Shown here: positions 50,054-61,335 of the stretch, one piece after another | Numbering within the stretch: the first letter of the stretch is position 1 | How the letters are laid out: every line of letters begins with the position of its first letter | Assembly (NCBI GenBank): GCA_905183005.1 | Contig: CAJJDO010000069.1 | Coordinates: 76,961-140,960, forward strand | Source of the DNA: Paramecium pentaurelia | Lineage: Eukaryota; Ciliophora; Oligohymenophorea; Peniculida; Parameciidae | Direction: 5' to 3' | Length of the DNA: 64,000 nucleotides | The notes under the pieces: model-generated | Database searches by the model: none | Told to the model about the DNA's origin: nothing | Seen by the model: the letters and a program-made list of their open reading frames with translations, nothing else | Position numbers and translations under genes: made by a program

Positions 50054-51792
50054 ATGCTTGTGCATGAAGAAATTGAATAAAATGAATCTGCTGAGTTGAA
50101 ATAGTTGACATATGACGAAGCACTAACTCAAGTTGGAGGTGCTGGTTTATATTAAAAAAGAGCATTTTTAATATTTGGCTTATAGTGGATGATTACTAAG
50201 TATTTTACAGAATTCCATATTTTAGTTGGATACTTTTTTCACCAGTTTTCTTTTTTATAGTACCTACCGTTGATTGTAAGAATAATGCAGAATGTTTAAG
50301 TTAATGTACATCTGAATCTTTAGATGATAAGTGTCTAACCTATGTTTGTGTATATTATTTTGATGAATGTAGGACGATTCATAACGTAGAGAATTTGTTG
50401 TTGGAGAATCATTAAATACAGCTTTTAACGCTTTGTTACCTTGTAATAAATCTTTGCAATCTATAATTAAATCTATTGTTTATATTGGATCTTTGTCTGG
50501 ATTTTTTTTATTTTCATTTATTGCTGATAATTATGGTCGTAAATTAGCTTTATCTATTTCTTGGGGCATGACTACAATTGGATCACTCTTACTAGCAGTA
50601 TATTATTAAATTTTATATAAGTTTGCCATAAATTATTCAATGATAGCTATAGGAATATTTTTTTTAGGTTTTGGAGGTAACCCAGCAATTACAGTACATT
50701 ATTCATTTATTAATGAACATTCATGTAAATTATTAAATATATAATATAAAGAGGGTCATTTTAGAGAGATCTAGAATGTTGGAGTATAAGTATTTTTTGC
50801 CCTTGGTGAATTCACAATAATAACTTTAGCATATTTTATCACTAAGTGGAGATGGTTAGCAATTTCAGTTGCATTGCCTACTATTCTATTAAATTTTTGT
50901 AATTTTTTGATTTTTGAATCTCCTCAATTTTTATACTCAAAAAATAAGAAGAAATGTGTCAAAGTTCTTAATTAGATAGCCAAAATAAATGGTACACAAC
51001 CTCTAAGAATAAATGAATTAGCTTCTAATCCATAAAGTAAAGAGAATAACTCTAGAGTTTATACAATCTGGGATTTATTGAAATATAAATCTTTAAGATA
51101 TGTATTTATTGCTGGAGTGATGATGTTTTTTGCTATTTAAGTTACATATTATGGAATTAGTTTTGTTAGTGATTAATTAGGCCTAGATTTCTTTCTAAGC
51201 AATTTCATTATTGCTTTCTTTGAACTATTAGCTTATGCTACAACAGGTATCATATGTTCTTATATTCAGATTTTTTTATTACAAAATTAAATAGAAAGAA
51301 GAATATTATAGGTGGTTTTTTTATTGTAGGAATTATGAGTCTCTATTTCATTTTCAAAAGTGATCATATTGTATTTAGAATCTTTTAAGGAGTATTGGCA
51401 GGAGTACAATTTTAATATCAAAAACTTAGTTAATGAGATTTCTAATCTGTTTTGTTTGGGCATTGGCATATGTTTATGTTTCTGAATTGTTTCCCTCTGT
51501 AGTTAGATCTTTAGCTTTATGTTTGATATCAGCTGGTGGTTCAATTGGTAGCATAGCTCAAGCATTTTTAATAAATGTTTGTGCTTCTATAAATATTCAT
51601 CCTATGGTTGCATTTGGATTAATTGGATTTTTGTGTTCTTTGCTTCTGTTTCCACTTAGAGAGACTTTACATCAACCTTTATTGGAAAAGATAGAAGAGG
51701 ATGAGAAAAGAATTAAAAAGAGTATGCTACATGTAAATGAATCAGAGGAAATCACAACATCTATTCCTGTTCTTGGTAATAAAGAATAATGA
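50054..51792 (+). CDS. MFS transporter, organic cation/anion (SLC22-like) type
   Basis: Removing five introns (26, 23, 27, 23 and 26 nt) leaves 538 codons, an exact multiple of three, giving 537 aa. The N-terminus is cytosolic (LKQLTYDEALTQVGGAGLYQ). A first membrane segment (IPYFSWILFSPVFFFIVP) is followed by a cysteine-containing extracellular loop (CKNNAECLSQCTSE), as in SLC22/SV2 carriers. MFS motif A is present: SGFFLFSFIADNYGRKLAL. The second half has YVSELFPSVVRSLALCL, the usual SLC22-type motif before helix 11. The C-terminus is charged and cytosolic. A substrate cannot be predicted from sequence alone. The stop is TGA 51790-51792, three bases past the TAA where standard translation would end. 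Confidence 0.9.
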
Positions 51793-51843
51793 TTATTTAT
51801 TAATTCTATTTGTTTAGTATTAAATAATGAATATTTAATATTT

Positions 51844-52143
51844 TCAATATTTTCTATTTTTTATATCTCCTAGAATATTATTTGTTCTAAATTATTGAGA
51901 TCTTGTCATTTAACCTCCAAAACTTGGACTTGGTAATGGTTTAGATTGTTCTAAACTTGTGGATGCTGATCTATACTTTTGATATTTCATTTAAGAGAGT
52001 TAAATATTAGATGGTAGAGAATGCATTAGATTTTAAAATGTAGGTTACAATAAGCTACTACTAGGTTCATATTTATTGTTTCTTTATTCTTTGAGAATAT
52101 GCTAATCAAACACATTTTTTAAGTATTCCTTTTTTGAGTTCAT
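51844..52143 (-). CDS. Small polar protein, 99 aa, unknown
   Basis: One intronless frame of 100 codons (MNSKKEYLKNVFDQHILKEQ ... TRSQQFRTNNILGDIKNRKY, then TGA). It is rich in Ser, Gln, Lys and Pro, with no hydrophobic segment. The codon choice and the clean start and stop, 51 bp from the transporter stop and 101 bp from the SF-assemblin start, argue that it is real. No family recognised. Confidence 0.65.
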
Positions 52144-52244
52144 TAATTTAATAACTATTTTTATTATTTAATTAATGTCTGAATTAAAATTTAAATTAAT
52201 AAAAAATTCTGTTAAATAGTTAATAAATATTATAATTCAAAGAA

Positions 52245-53075
52245 ATGAATGACAATGTATAAAATAGAGTAACAGGGATTTTTGAGAAATTAAACAATAT
52301 TTAGAATCAAGTATAAGATGAGTATGAATTAATTCTCATTAATAAATTATAGAAAAAATAACAGATTTTCAATTATTGCTTAGTTGATAGCCCAATTTGA
52401 ATCTAATTTAAGAAATGCATCTTAATAAAAAGAAGCAATATTTAGTTAATTGGCAAATAAATTTAAAGAATTACAAGGATTCTTGGAAATTGAAAATGAT
52501 AAGTATTAATAATTTGAAAATTAGTCGAGTGAGATAAGAATAAGAAACATAAAAAATGATTGTTGATTTAGAAAGACATGCAAAAAGATTATTAGAAACT
52601 AGTTAAAAAGAAAGAGTAGATTAAGAAAAGAAATTAACTTATGCAATTAGTTAATAAATAGATTTCATTACTTAAGATGTTAATAGATAAGGTGTTGAAC
52701 TTTAAGAATCACATAAATATGTGGATATTTATTTAAATGAAGATTTACCTAAAATTGCTGATGATCTTTAAAATGAAATTGATGAAAGAAGAGAAGTTGA
52801 AGAAAGGATATACCATCAATTTATGGAATAAATCTCAGATCTAAGAGAATTATTTGATAGGTATTAATTAAATTATAATTTATTATAGAGAAAGAAAAGA
52901 AAGAGAAGCAAAAGAAGAAGACATAGTTGAAAGTTTAAGAGAAGTTTAATTTAGAATTACAGAATTATTGAAAAGAAATAGAAAAGATAGAGAAACTACT
53001 GAATAAGAAATGGTATCTTTAGTTGAGACTGTTATTGAAAAAATTAAAATTGAAATGTTAGAAATGAATATGTGA
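52245..53075 (+). CDS. SF-assemblin (striated fibre) family protein
   Basis: A continuous alpha-helical, charged protein: EKLNNIQNQVQDE, AQFESNLRNASQQKEAIFSQ, IDFITQDVNRQGVELQESHK, DDLQNEIDERREVEERIYHQ, ISDLRELFDRERKEREAKEE and EMVSLVETVIEKIKIEMLEM. The spacing DLPKIADDLQNEIDERREVE and the overall length near 250 aa match SF-assemblins, which form the striated rootlets of basal bodies (kinetodesmal fibres in Paramecium). Introns of 31 nt (near 52318) and 28 nt (near 52860) are clear. A third frame correction is needed near 52528-52570: a 16-nt GTGAGA...ATAAG intron, a 43-nt intron ending GATTTAG, or a one-base indel in an A run would all work. It converges on the trichocyst gene, with 49 bp between stops. 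Confidence 0.88.
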
Positions 53076-53124
53076 AATTTATTCATTGAATAAATGATAT
53101 ATTCTTTAATATCTATCAATAAAA

Positions 53125-54262
53125 TCATCTTCCTGACCATGAAGCAACTTATTTCTTGAACATGATGATAACTTCATCCAATATAGCATTCTCTTCATTT
53201 CTCTTTGCCTTTGCTTCTTCATAATCAGCTCTCTTTGCTTCTAAATCAGCTTATGCTTAATCTAAGGCATCTTATGATTCTTATAATATAATCTTTGATT
53301 TAGCTTATTAGGCCAAAGCAGCTTGGATTTACTAATTTAATTAATAATCTATACAGTAGCAGTTCTATCAGCAAATACTTATTTTCTTTCATATTCTACT
53401 TCCAAACTTGTGATTTCAGCTTCAGATAATGAAACCCATCCAGCTAATTCCCAAGATGCATTAATTTCATTTTATTTCAAATTCTCCAATGATGCTTCTA
53501 ATTCATTTTGTAATCCTTCAAGAACAGCCAAAACTTTTTCAGCCAATGTTGATCCATTTCCAGATGATTATTCCTTTAATATTTCAATAATTTACTTATT
53601 ATTCTTAAGCTAATGCTAAGAATGATTTGATTTGATGTTCTTAAAACAAATTGCTATATTATTTTAATTTTTCAGCAACTGATTAAGCTTTAACTTATGT
53701 AAATTCAAATGAATCTCCATTTATAATATAACCAGCAACATCTTATTTAAGAAGTTTGATAACTTCGAGAGCTTCTTAATTGTGTTTAATTGATTTCACA
53801 AATAATTGATTGCTGAAACATTAATTATCTTGTAATGTTTCAATTTTAGCTGCAATAGAATCTCTTCTAGCTTCATTCCAAGCCAAATAATTTTTGGTTT
53901 ATTATAAGACTTATTCATATTCAGCTCTATTTTCAACGGCTTGTTAGAATAATTTTTAATTCAAGGTTTTGATTTTGGTGAATTATTCAATTGTTCTAAT
54001 ATTTAATTATTTATATATACTAAGCACCAATCCATTCATCTGTTTCATTCTTTTAATCTGCAGCAAATTAAGCATCAATATTTGATTATTTCAAATCATT
54101 TAACAATCCAAATACTGTATCAATAGCATCACTTGCTTTTGTTCCAGTCTATTTGAATAAATGATTTCAACTTACTTATAAAAGTGCTAAGATTTGATCT
54201 TAAGTTTTTGAAGCATAGCTTGTAGCTGCTAAGGCAAACAATACAACTATCATGTATTTCAT
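53125..54262 (-). CDS. Trichocyst matrix protein precursor
   Basis: Four introns (27, 25, 22 and 23 nt) leave exactly 347 codons (346 aa). A signal peptide (MKYMIVVLFALAATSYA) starts the precursor. The body is long amphipathic helices with few cysteines and repeated Trp/Ala-rich heptads: YLAWNEARRDSIAAKIETL, LEGLQNELEASLENL, WELAGWVSLSEAEITSLEVE and RADYEEAKAKRNEENAILDE, ending in a tail QVASWSGR. This is the layout of Paramecium trichocyst matrix proteins, which are made in the secretory pathway, cleaved, and crystallised in the expandable trichocyst core. A hydrophilic linker after the third intron (EQSSGNGS) may be the processing site between the two mature halves; that is inference. Confidence 0.92.
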
Positions 54263-54806
54263 TTCTGATAAACTTAATATTAAAAAACGATTAATATTAA
54301 AAACGAATTAATTTTAAAATCTATAATTATATACATATTCAATAATATAATTCATATAATATTTATTTACTCATAAGAATTTACAATAATCATTTATACG
54401 TAATATAAAAAATATCTACCTTTGTAAATAAATAGTAATTGATAAACATTATTTATAAATTAGAGATTGATTGTCTTCTGTTTCCTGTTTAAATCAAAAA
54501 TAGTTCTCATTTTAGAATAAATGTTGTAAGAATTATAAATGGCTAAATACTTTATTATTTTAAATATCAAGTTTAAATAGGCTATAATTCTTAACAGAAA
54601 CTTATTAAAGTTGAAGTCAACTTAAAAAGAATATTTAAATTAATATTTCATTTCGTATTTTTTGTTATTTTATATTTATAATTATTACTCCGTCATCAAT
54701 GTTTACCTAACAACTTATATTTCAAGTAATATATAAATTGAAAACATTCAAAATAACGAGAAATTAATTTATAAAATAAAACACTAAATCTTGATTAACT
54801 ATTATA
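54263..54806. other. Promoter-sized spacer between divergent genes
   Basis: About 540 bp between the starts of the trichocyst matrix protein gene (leftward) and the kinase-like gene (rightward). AT-rich, no frame supported. It should hold both promoters. Confidence 0.5.
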
Positions 54807-56194
54807 ATGAATCAAAAAGACCTATATCTAATTAAAGGGTTAAACTTTCCTAAAGACAGGAAGTCATAAATTTATATTATTTCAGAGTCTTGGGGATTGA
54901 AGCTATTAGTATTACTTCCTTAAATATTTAGGACTCATTAAATTTAGCTTTCAAATTATTGGTATAATGGAGCGATGAGAGTGCAATTATGGATTGGAAT
55001 GATTATTTAGAAGGAACTTGTTCAAATGAATTTTACTTTAGACTCTTTTACTAGGGTTAAGAATACCATATAGAAGGGTCTAGGGAGTAACTAGATTTGT
55101 TGTATGACTTTTGTTCTGGTAAATTCATTTTTAAGAAAAGTAATATCTTTAAATTGAATTCTGTCATGCAGGCCAATTCATAATATGAAGTATATATAAT
55201 ATTAAGTTAAGATGTCTGTAGTAACAAATCACAGAAATAGTAAACAGTACATTGAGAAAAGAATTTTTTCTAATTTTATTTCTCAAGATATAGAGATGTC
55301 GAATTCATTCAATACTTAATTATGGTAAGACAAAGTACCCGAAGAAGTCCGTATAATTTAACTATTGAATGCTTAGAAATGTCCTTACATTATAAAAATT
55401 GTATAGATATCTTATGATGGTGACAACTATTCTATAATCTACGCAAACCAAAATTTAATATCTTTAAAGTAGATTTTAAAAATGTAAAAAATGGGTTTGC
55501 CTCTTTCTTTTGTAATTGAGATTTTAGAATAATTGTTAACTGGTATCATAGAAATTTATTGTTAGTGTTAAACATTTTCTAAGAGCTTCAAATTATACAT
55601 AATGGTATTAATTTGGATATGATTAATTATTCTCGGGATTCTAACTCGATTGTAGTTAGTGATTTCACATCATCAACCTTTGAATGTAATAGATAAATAC
55701 CTATGTAAATAATATCATAAGTTTAGAAAGGGTAATTCTATAGGTTTTATACCTCCTGAGTATTTATAAAATAAATACCTGATCTCACCCTTTGCCAATA
55801 TATTCTAATTAGGTACACTCTTGTATCATTTGTATTTCTATATGTTAATTTCTAAAGGTTATTTAACTAAAATCCCTTCGGAAATGACTCATAAACTAAA
55901 CTTCAGAATAATATAATGGGAAAATATCATATCCCAAATCTTAATATTGATAAGGATATCATTGAATTGCTTAAATCGATGATGCAAACAAATCCCCAGA
56001 AGAGAAAAACCCCTAAGGAGTATTTGTGTTCAAAGATTTTTAAACCTTAATATAGATCGAAAATTTCCAAAAATTCATTCTTATCGTTTCTTCAAGATAA
56101 TTCTTCTCAAAAAATTGACGAATTTGAAGTAGAGAATGAAACTATCAGCATTCAAAACATTAAATTTCTATGTTTTAATAAAAAAAAGAATTGA
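54807..56194 (+). CDS. Protein-kinase-fold protein, probable pseudokinase
   Basis: Five introns (23, 22, 23, 22 and 26 nt) leave 424 codons (423 aa), exactly in frame. The N-terminal third is non-kinase (LAFKLLVQWSDESAIMDWND). The kinase lobe starts around residue 125 (FIFKKSNIFKLNSVMQA). Subdomains are recognisable: EEVRIIQLLNAQKCPYIIKI (helix C and beta 4), LISLKQIL, GFIPPEYL (the APE position), FQLGTLLYHLLFNQNPFGND and ELLKSMMQTNPQKRKTPKEY (IX-XI). The catalytic HRDxKxxN is replaced by IIHNGINLDMI, so the catalytic Asp is missing. The DFG motif reads DFT, and no glycine-rich loop is seen. It therefore looks like an intact gene for a catalytically dead, regulatory kinase fold of the ULK/CAMK-like type. 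Confidence 0.85.
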
Positions 56195-56458
56195 TAATTG
56201 ATATATAATTTGTGTTAGAAAATGGTAATATTGCCATACCTTTATTTAAAATTATTTCAATTTCTAAGATGAGTTATAACTTCAATATCATTGTTATCAA
56301 CAATAATAATAAGGCAGATAGTTATTTTTATTTAATTTACAATAAATTTTATAAAAATCGGTAAATTAAGTAATTTATAATCAAAACATATATATAGGAT
56401 AAACTTAAATAAATAAATTTAATTAAACATATTTTGATATGGATATTGATAATACAAA
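56195..56458. other. Short intergenic region between convergent genes
   Basis: 264 bp of AT-rich sequence between the stops of the kinase-like gene and the MORN gene. No gene seen. Confidence 0.5.
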
Positions 56459-57684
56459 TCAATTATAATTTGTTAATATGCCTTCTTTCCATATTCCTTT
56501 AATAATTTATCCATTAATTGTAGAATAAACTCCTTCTCCATCAATCATACCATCATTAAATGTACCTTCAAATTTTTCACCATTTGTTAATTAAAGTATA
56601 CCAGATCCATGCATCTTTCCTTCCAAAAATTCACCTTTGAAATATTATCATTAATTACCTTCATATCCTAACCAACCATTTTCAATTCCACTCAAATCCT
56701 AATAATCAAATGGTCCATCAATTTATTCTGCTTAGAAATTTATTAATTTGCCTTATCCATGATATTAATTATCATGCCAATAACCATTGTATACTTCATT
56801 ATCATTTTAATCTGTCAATATTCCAAATCCTTCTCTTGTAGCTGGTTCATATCCCTAACCTCTATATATATATCCATCTTCATATTAAAGTGCAAGTTCT
56901 TATAATTATTATTCTTAATCATTATTATCAGTTGGCTACTTTTGTGGTTATTATGGATTTTAGTATCTCTAAACTAAATCTTTTGTTTTATCAATTGCAT
57001 CTTTAAATTTCTTTTCTAAATCTTAATCTTTCTATTCATTCTATTATGGTCTCTATTACTATGGTTATATATATTCAGCAAGTCTTTATTAAGGCACCTA
57101 TTGAGGTCTTGATTAATTAGGTGGTTGAACATATTTATTTTAGATAGATTATTAAACTAATTATTGTTAATACTATGGTTAAGATTATGATTATTAATAT
57201 GAAGGTTATGGCTGTTAAAATGTCCGTTAAGGAGGTTAATAAGTTTGGGGATAAGGTTGTTGAACATTTCTTTGATATACTTATTATTAAACTGGTTATC
57301 GACATTGCTATAAAATAATATAAATTTAAAATACAGGCTAATATGGAGGATTATAAATTTAAGTAGGACGTTGAGCATTTTGTGTATTATTAGGTGTTTG
57401 TTAATATGGTATAGATGAGTAACCAAATGGTGGCTATTAATATTGAACTCTTTGAGGTTGCTATTATAAAGTTACTGGTTATTATTTAACTGGAAGAGTG
57501 GGTTATTAGTATTATGGCTAACAATAACCCTAAAATAATAATAGATATTCAAATTAACCTAAGAAATTTTTGGAGGATATGATTATGGTTGTCTTGATTG
57601 AACAATAGGTTGTGGATAATAACCTTGTATTGTAGGTTGAGGTCTTTATGGTGAAGTCATATAAAAGGGTTATTGATATGCCAT
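56459..57684 (-). CDS. MORN-repeat protein with Q/P/Y-rich N-terminus
   Basis: Three introns (29, 27 and 24 nt) leave 382 codons (381 aa). The first about 210 residues are a low-complexity Gln/Pro/Tyr region (PFYMTSP, PQRVQYQQPPFGYSSIPYQQ), with most Gln codons TAA or TAG. A helical linker follows (DLEKKFKDAIDKTKDLVQRY). The C-terminal part has MORN repeats: YIYRGQGYEPATREGFGILT, EVYNGYWHDNQYHGQGKL, YEGEFLEGKMHGSGILQL and FEGTFNDGMIDGEGVY. MORN repeats often tether proteins to membranes or to the cell cortex. The stop of the upstream gene at 57790 is only 105 bp from this start, on the same strand. Confidence 0.88.
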
Positions 57685-57789
57685 TTCTATTGGAATTTTA
57701 TTTTAATTATTCTTAATTTTATTTGTATTATATTAAATATTGATTATAAAATAAGATACCAAATTTATTCAATAGATATCATTATATAA

Positions 57790-59622
57790 TCAAAAGCCAT
57801 AATCAAAACATTCTTTTGTTTATTATCCATTCTTTATGATCTCTTATTTCTTACCTGCAAATGGAATTCTATGTAACCAGTCAGATGGAACTCCCTTGTA
57901 GTTTTTAGGATTCAATTCTATTGGATCTAATTATTACAAATAATTTGGAGGTGGATTTCTATTGATTATAATAAATTTTACTTATCATCAAATTATTTGA
58001 CTTCTTATAGATCAGCAGTAATTTAATTCTTCTATTCTTATTTAGGTGATTGTTTCAATAATGAAGGATTAATTTCATTAACTTTGCAAGTCAATCGATT
58101 TGCTTTTTCCTTTTTCTATTTTAATTCTTCAATAAACTTATTATTTGCCTTATCTGGTATAGCTAAATGATCATCAACTTTTAAATTTGATTCTGATTAT
58201 ATTTAAACTTTCTTATCTAATTTCTTTTTTGAATCTTTTGTTTTTTAATCATTACTTATTTTGGATTTATTTTCATTTTATGATTTCTATGTTCCATTAT
58301 CCAAAGCTGATTATGGTCTCTTTATTTTTGATTAATTCTTCTAATTCTATTATGGAGGAGATTCACCTTAAACACTCCCTGCTTCAGAAGCAAATCGTAA
58401 AGTATTACTCAAATCTGGTTTCTTTATGCTGAATTCAGGTATTACTTATTTACCTTTTGAATCTAATTATTTTTTTAATTCTTAATAAGGTTATGGAGTT
58501 AAAGGATTCCTTGATTTTAATGATTCCACTTATTCTGGATTTAATCTATCCTCTTCTCTACAATTTCTAGGTGGTTCTGGTTCTACATTAGCAATAGCAG
58601 CTCCTTTCCTTAATGCATTTTAATAAGTTTAAATGTAAAATGGATCATTCTTATTTCTATGTGGTTAAACATTATGTGATAAGAGATGTTAACCATAAAT
58701 TATTCCACCAACTGCAGGATTGATATTATTATATCCATATGGACCCCATGCAGGTTTACCAAAATATGTTGTAAATGCTGAATCTGCTATCCAACGAGTT
58801 TCACCTTAAAATTTCTTTATTCTTTCTTTTCTTCTTTTTAATTTTTCAGCATCTTCAGGATTATTCGGATCTAAAGTCTTTGCTTTTTTAATAAATTTAG
58901 TTGTCATTTTTTTAATCTAATCATCATTCTATTAATCATTAATATCTTCTTCTTCTTCATCAGAACTTATTTAATCATCTTCTTCTTTTTTAGATTCTTC
59001 ATAATAAAATCCAGTTTATGGATGTGATGCCTTGTATTATCCTTTAAAATTTTTATTATTTTATTCTAATTAATACATAAGTTCATTTTAATCTTTTATA
59101 TCTTTAACTTAATAATTATCTCTATATGCTGATTATTATTTTGGATTCCATTTTAAAGGTAATTTATATTAATCATCTATATCTTCTTATTATTAATATT
59201 ATTAATATGTTTATTATGCTTTAGTATTTTAACATTCACATGATTTAGCAATATTTTTAATAGTTTTATCATCTAATTCTATAAATTTTATTTAAATTAT
59301 ATTTACTTTAAACATAAATTTAAGAATCATCTACTTTTAATTTTTCAATTTTTCTAAAATTATCTTTATTTTCTGTTTGCCAATGTTAATTTTCATGATT
59401 AATTCTAGCTGTTACTTTTTTAGTTTCCGGTTCTCTTTCAACTTAAATTTTCTTTTTAAAATCCCAAGGTTCATCTTATTATAATGGCCATTTCATTATA
59501 TCAAACATATTTGGTTCTTCATTTCTTGGCTTATTTTTTTTACCAAATATTTTATTATCATCTAAATATAATGATTTAATACTTTCATATACTTATTTAA
59601 GCACTTAGTCTTTAGTTTTCAT
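57790..59622 (-). CDS. Conserved-looking hypothetical, 593 aa
   Basis: Two introns (28 and 23 nt) leave 594 codons exactly. The protein is mostly polar and disordered (EEDDQISSDEEEEDINDQ). A compact aromatic/glycine block in the middle looks under selection: TRWIADSAFTTYFGKPAWGP, then YGYNNINPAVGGIIYGQHLL and NVEPEPPRNCREEDRLNPEQ. A second short block lies near the C-terminus: NPPPNYLQQLDPIELNPKNY, then KGVPSDWLHRIPFAGKKQEI. Short proline/aromatic motifs in disordered chains are common in axonemal and microtubule-binding proteins, but I do not recognise the family. It lies between the MORN gene and the CFAP97-like gene on the same strand. Confidence 0.82.
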
Positions 59623-59703
59623 AATGACTGTTAAATTAGTATTTAATAAATAAATAAAATTTAATATTATTATTATATAATACTGTTAAGAAAACAAAAT
59701 AAT

Positions 59704-60461
59704 TCATTATTAATCAATATCATCACTTTATTATTTGACTTCATTATCTATTTATTATTAGATTTAGTTTTCTACAATCTCATCTTATCTTATAGTTTCA
59801 ATTTAGGATTCTTCTTTAAGTTAAGGAATTTCAGGCAAATCTTATTTTGTCTAATTCTTTTCATCTTATTATTATTACTTTTCTTATAATTATAAAAGTT
59901 CTTTTAAAGTTGATTCATCTTCATTATTAATTAAATAATTGATTTTTTCCAACTCTGTTATATCAATTGATTTATTCTTAACACTAATATTTAAATATAT
60001 ATATACTTGATTATTGGTTATAACTACATTTTATCTTTCTTCTTTTAAGATATTGAACTATGATTTGTTGTATCACGATTAGATAAAGTTATATTATTTC
60101 TAATATAGATATAAGATTATTACCTAATTGAATTAACATATTATTAACATTATTGATATCTTTAAAGTCTTTACATTAATCTTTTATTTTCCTTATATTA
60201 ATGAGAATATTCATCCAATTTTAAGACAGGTTCTTATTTCATAAGTCGATCAGCTAATTTAATATTTTCATGTTAAATTTATTATGCTTAGAGTTTACGA
60301 AAAGTTAAATTTAAATTATGAGGATGATGTAGATTTTCATCTTCATATTTATAGTAATCTTATTACATTGGCCTATTGCAGATTTCTGTTATTTTTTAAT
60401 ATAATTAACTGTTTCCTTTATTGATTCTTTCTGATTGTTCTAAATTTAATAAAATCTTCAT
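59704..60461 (-). CDS. CFAP97/Hemingway-like ciliary protein
   Basis: Introns of 24 and 44 nt leave 230 codons (229 aa). The N-terminal half has the pattern of the CFAP97 (KIAA1430/Hemingway) domain: EICNRPMQQDYYKYEDE, then FRKLQAQQIQHENIKLADRL, then LDEYSHQYKENKRLMQRLQR, i.e. R-K-x-Q-x3-I-x2-EN-x2-L, then Y-x3-Y-x2-N. CFAP97-family proteins act in cilia and sperm tails. The C-terminal 90 residues are Glu/Gln-rich. The family call is from motif memory and should be tested. The start used is the first ATG in the open frame; a TGA lies just upstream. Confidence 0.65.
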
Positions 60462-60721
60462 GAAAATATACCACTTAAATCAAAACGTCTTCTTTATTGT
60501 CTAATATTATTTCTCTTTTCCAAGATTTCTATATGTTATACTCTTGATTATGAATGAGATTTTTTGCTTTTTATTTCACTTAATTTTTTTAAATGAAGAT
60601 CATAAGACCTAATAAATATATAGATAATTGATTACTTTTCTCTGGAAAATATTTAGTCTAATTTATAATTATAATTGTATTAATGATTAGTTCTCATTAA
60701 TTAAAATAAATAATTAATATA

Positions 60722-61316
60722 ATGTCACAACCGTCCGACACTAAACAATCAATACATAGTGGTAGAATGATACTACATCCATCATTAAAGTTAGATAAAT
60801 CAGCAGCATTTTTTAAAAATACAAAAGTAAGTTCATGTTCTTATGTTAAAATGAACAAAGGAAATCCTGAAGTAATAAATAATAATAATATAAAAAGGCT
60901 ATACCATTTTATGAAATTGCAAATAAGACTCCAGCAGAACATGAAACAAAATCTACATACATAACTTCAACATATTCGTATTCCATTAATTTTTTAATTA
61001 AAGTGATGATTATAAAGTCAAACCTTATTTACATGTTGGTTCAAATAATAAATTATTAGAACCATATAATACAGGTTCATTTAGATCAAGATTACCAGAA
61101 CCTGATGCACCTATTTTAACTAAAAATGCATCTTAAGTAGAATTAGGAGAGAGACAGTATAAAAATTATTAAAATTAATATAGTTTCAATGTGAAACGAC
61201 ATTTTTTAAGTACAGCACATAATGTTTATGGAAATTTTGGGAAATTTGGAAATGTTACAAATCCAGGTATTTTATCAGAGAAAACCAAATGGCATCATCA
61301 TTTATAATAAAAATGA
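60722..61316 (+). CDS. Small conserved-looking protein, 180 aa, possible axonemal protein
   Basis: Two introns of 26 nt each leave 181 codons exactly. The sequence MSQPSDTKQSIHSGRMILHP begins the protein. Further on it reads PFYEIANKTPAEHETKSTYI, then PYNTGSFRSRLPEPDAPILT, and ends HNVYGNFGKFGNVTNPGILS followed by EKTKW. Short Pro/Gly/aromatic motifs and small size recall microtubule inner proteins of cilia, but I cannot assign a family. It diverges from the CFAP97-like gene (260 bp between starts) and converges on the next gene with 19 bp between the stops. Confidence 0.78.
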
Positions 61317-61335
61317 TAAGATAATATATGTATAA

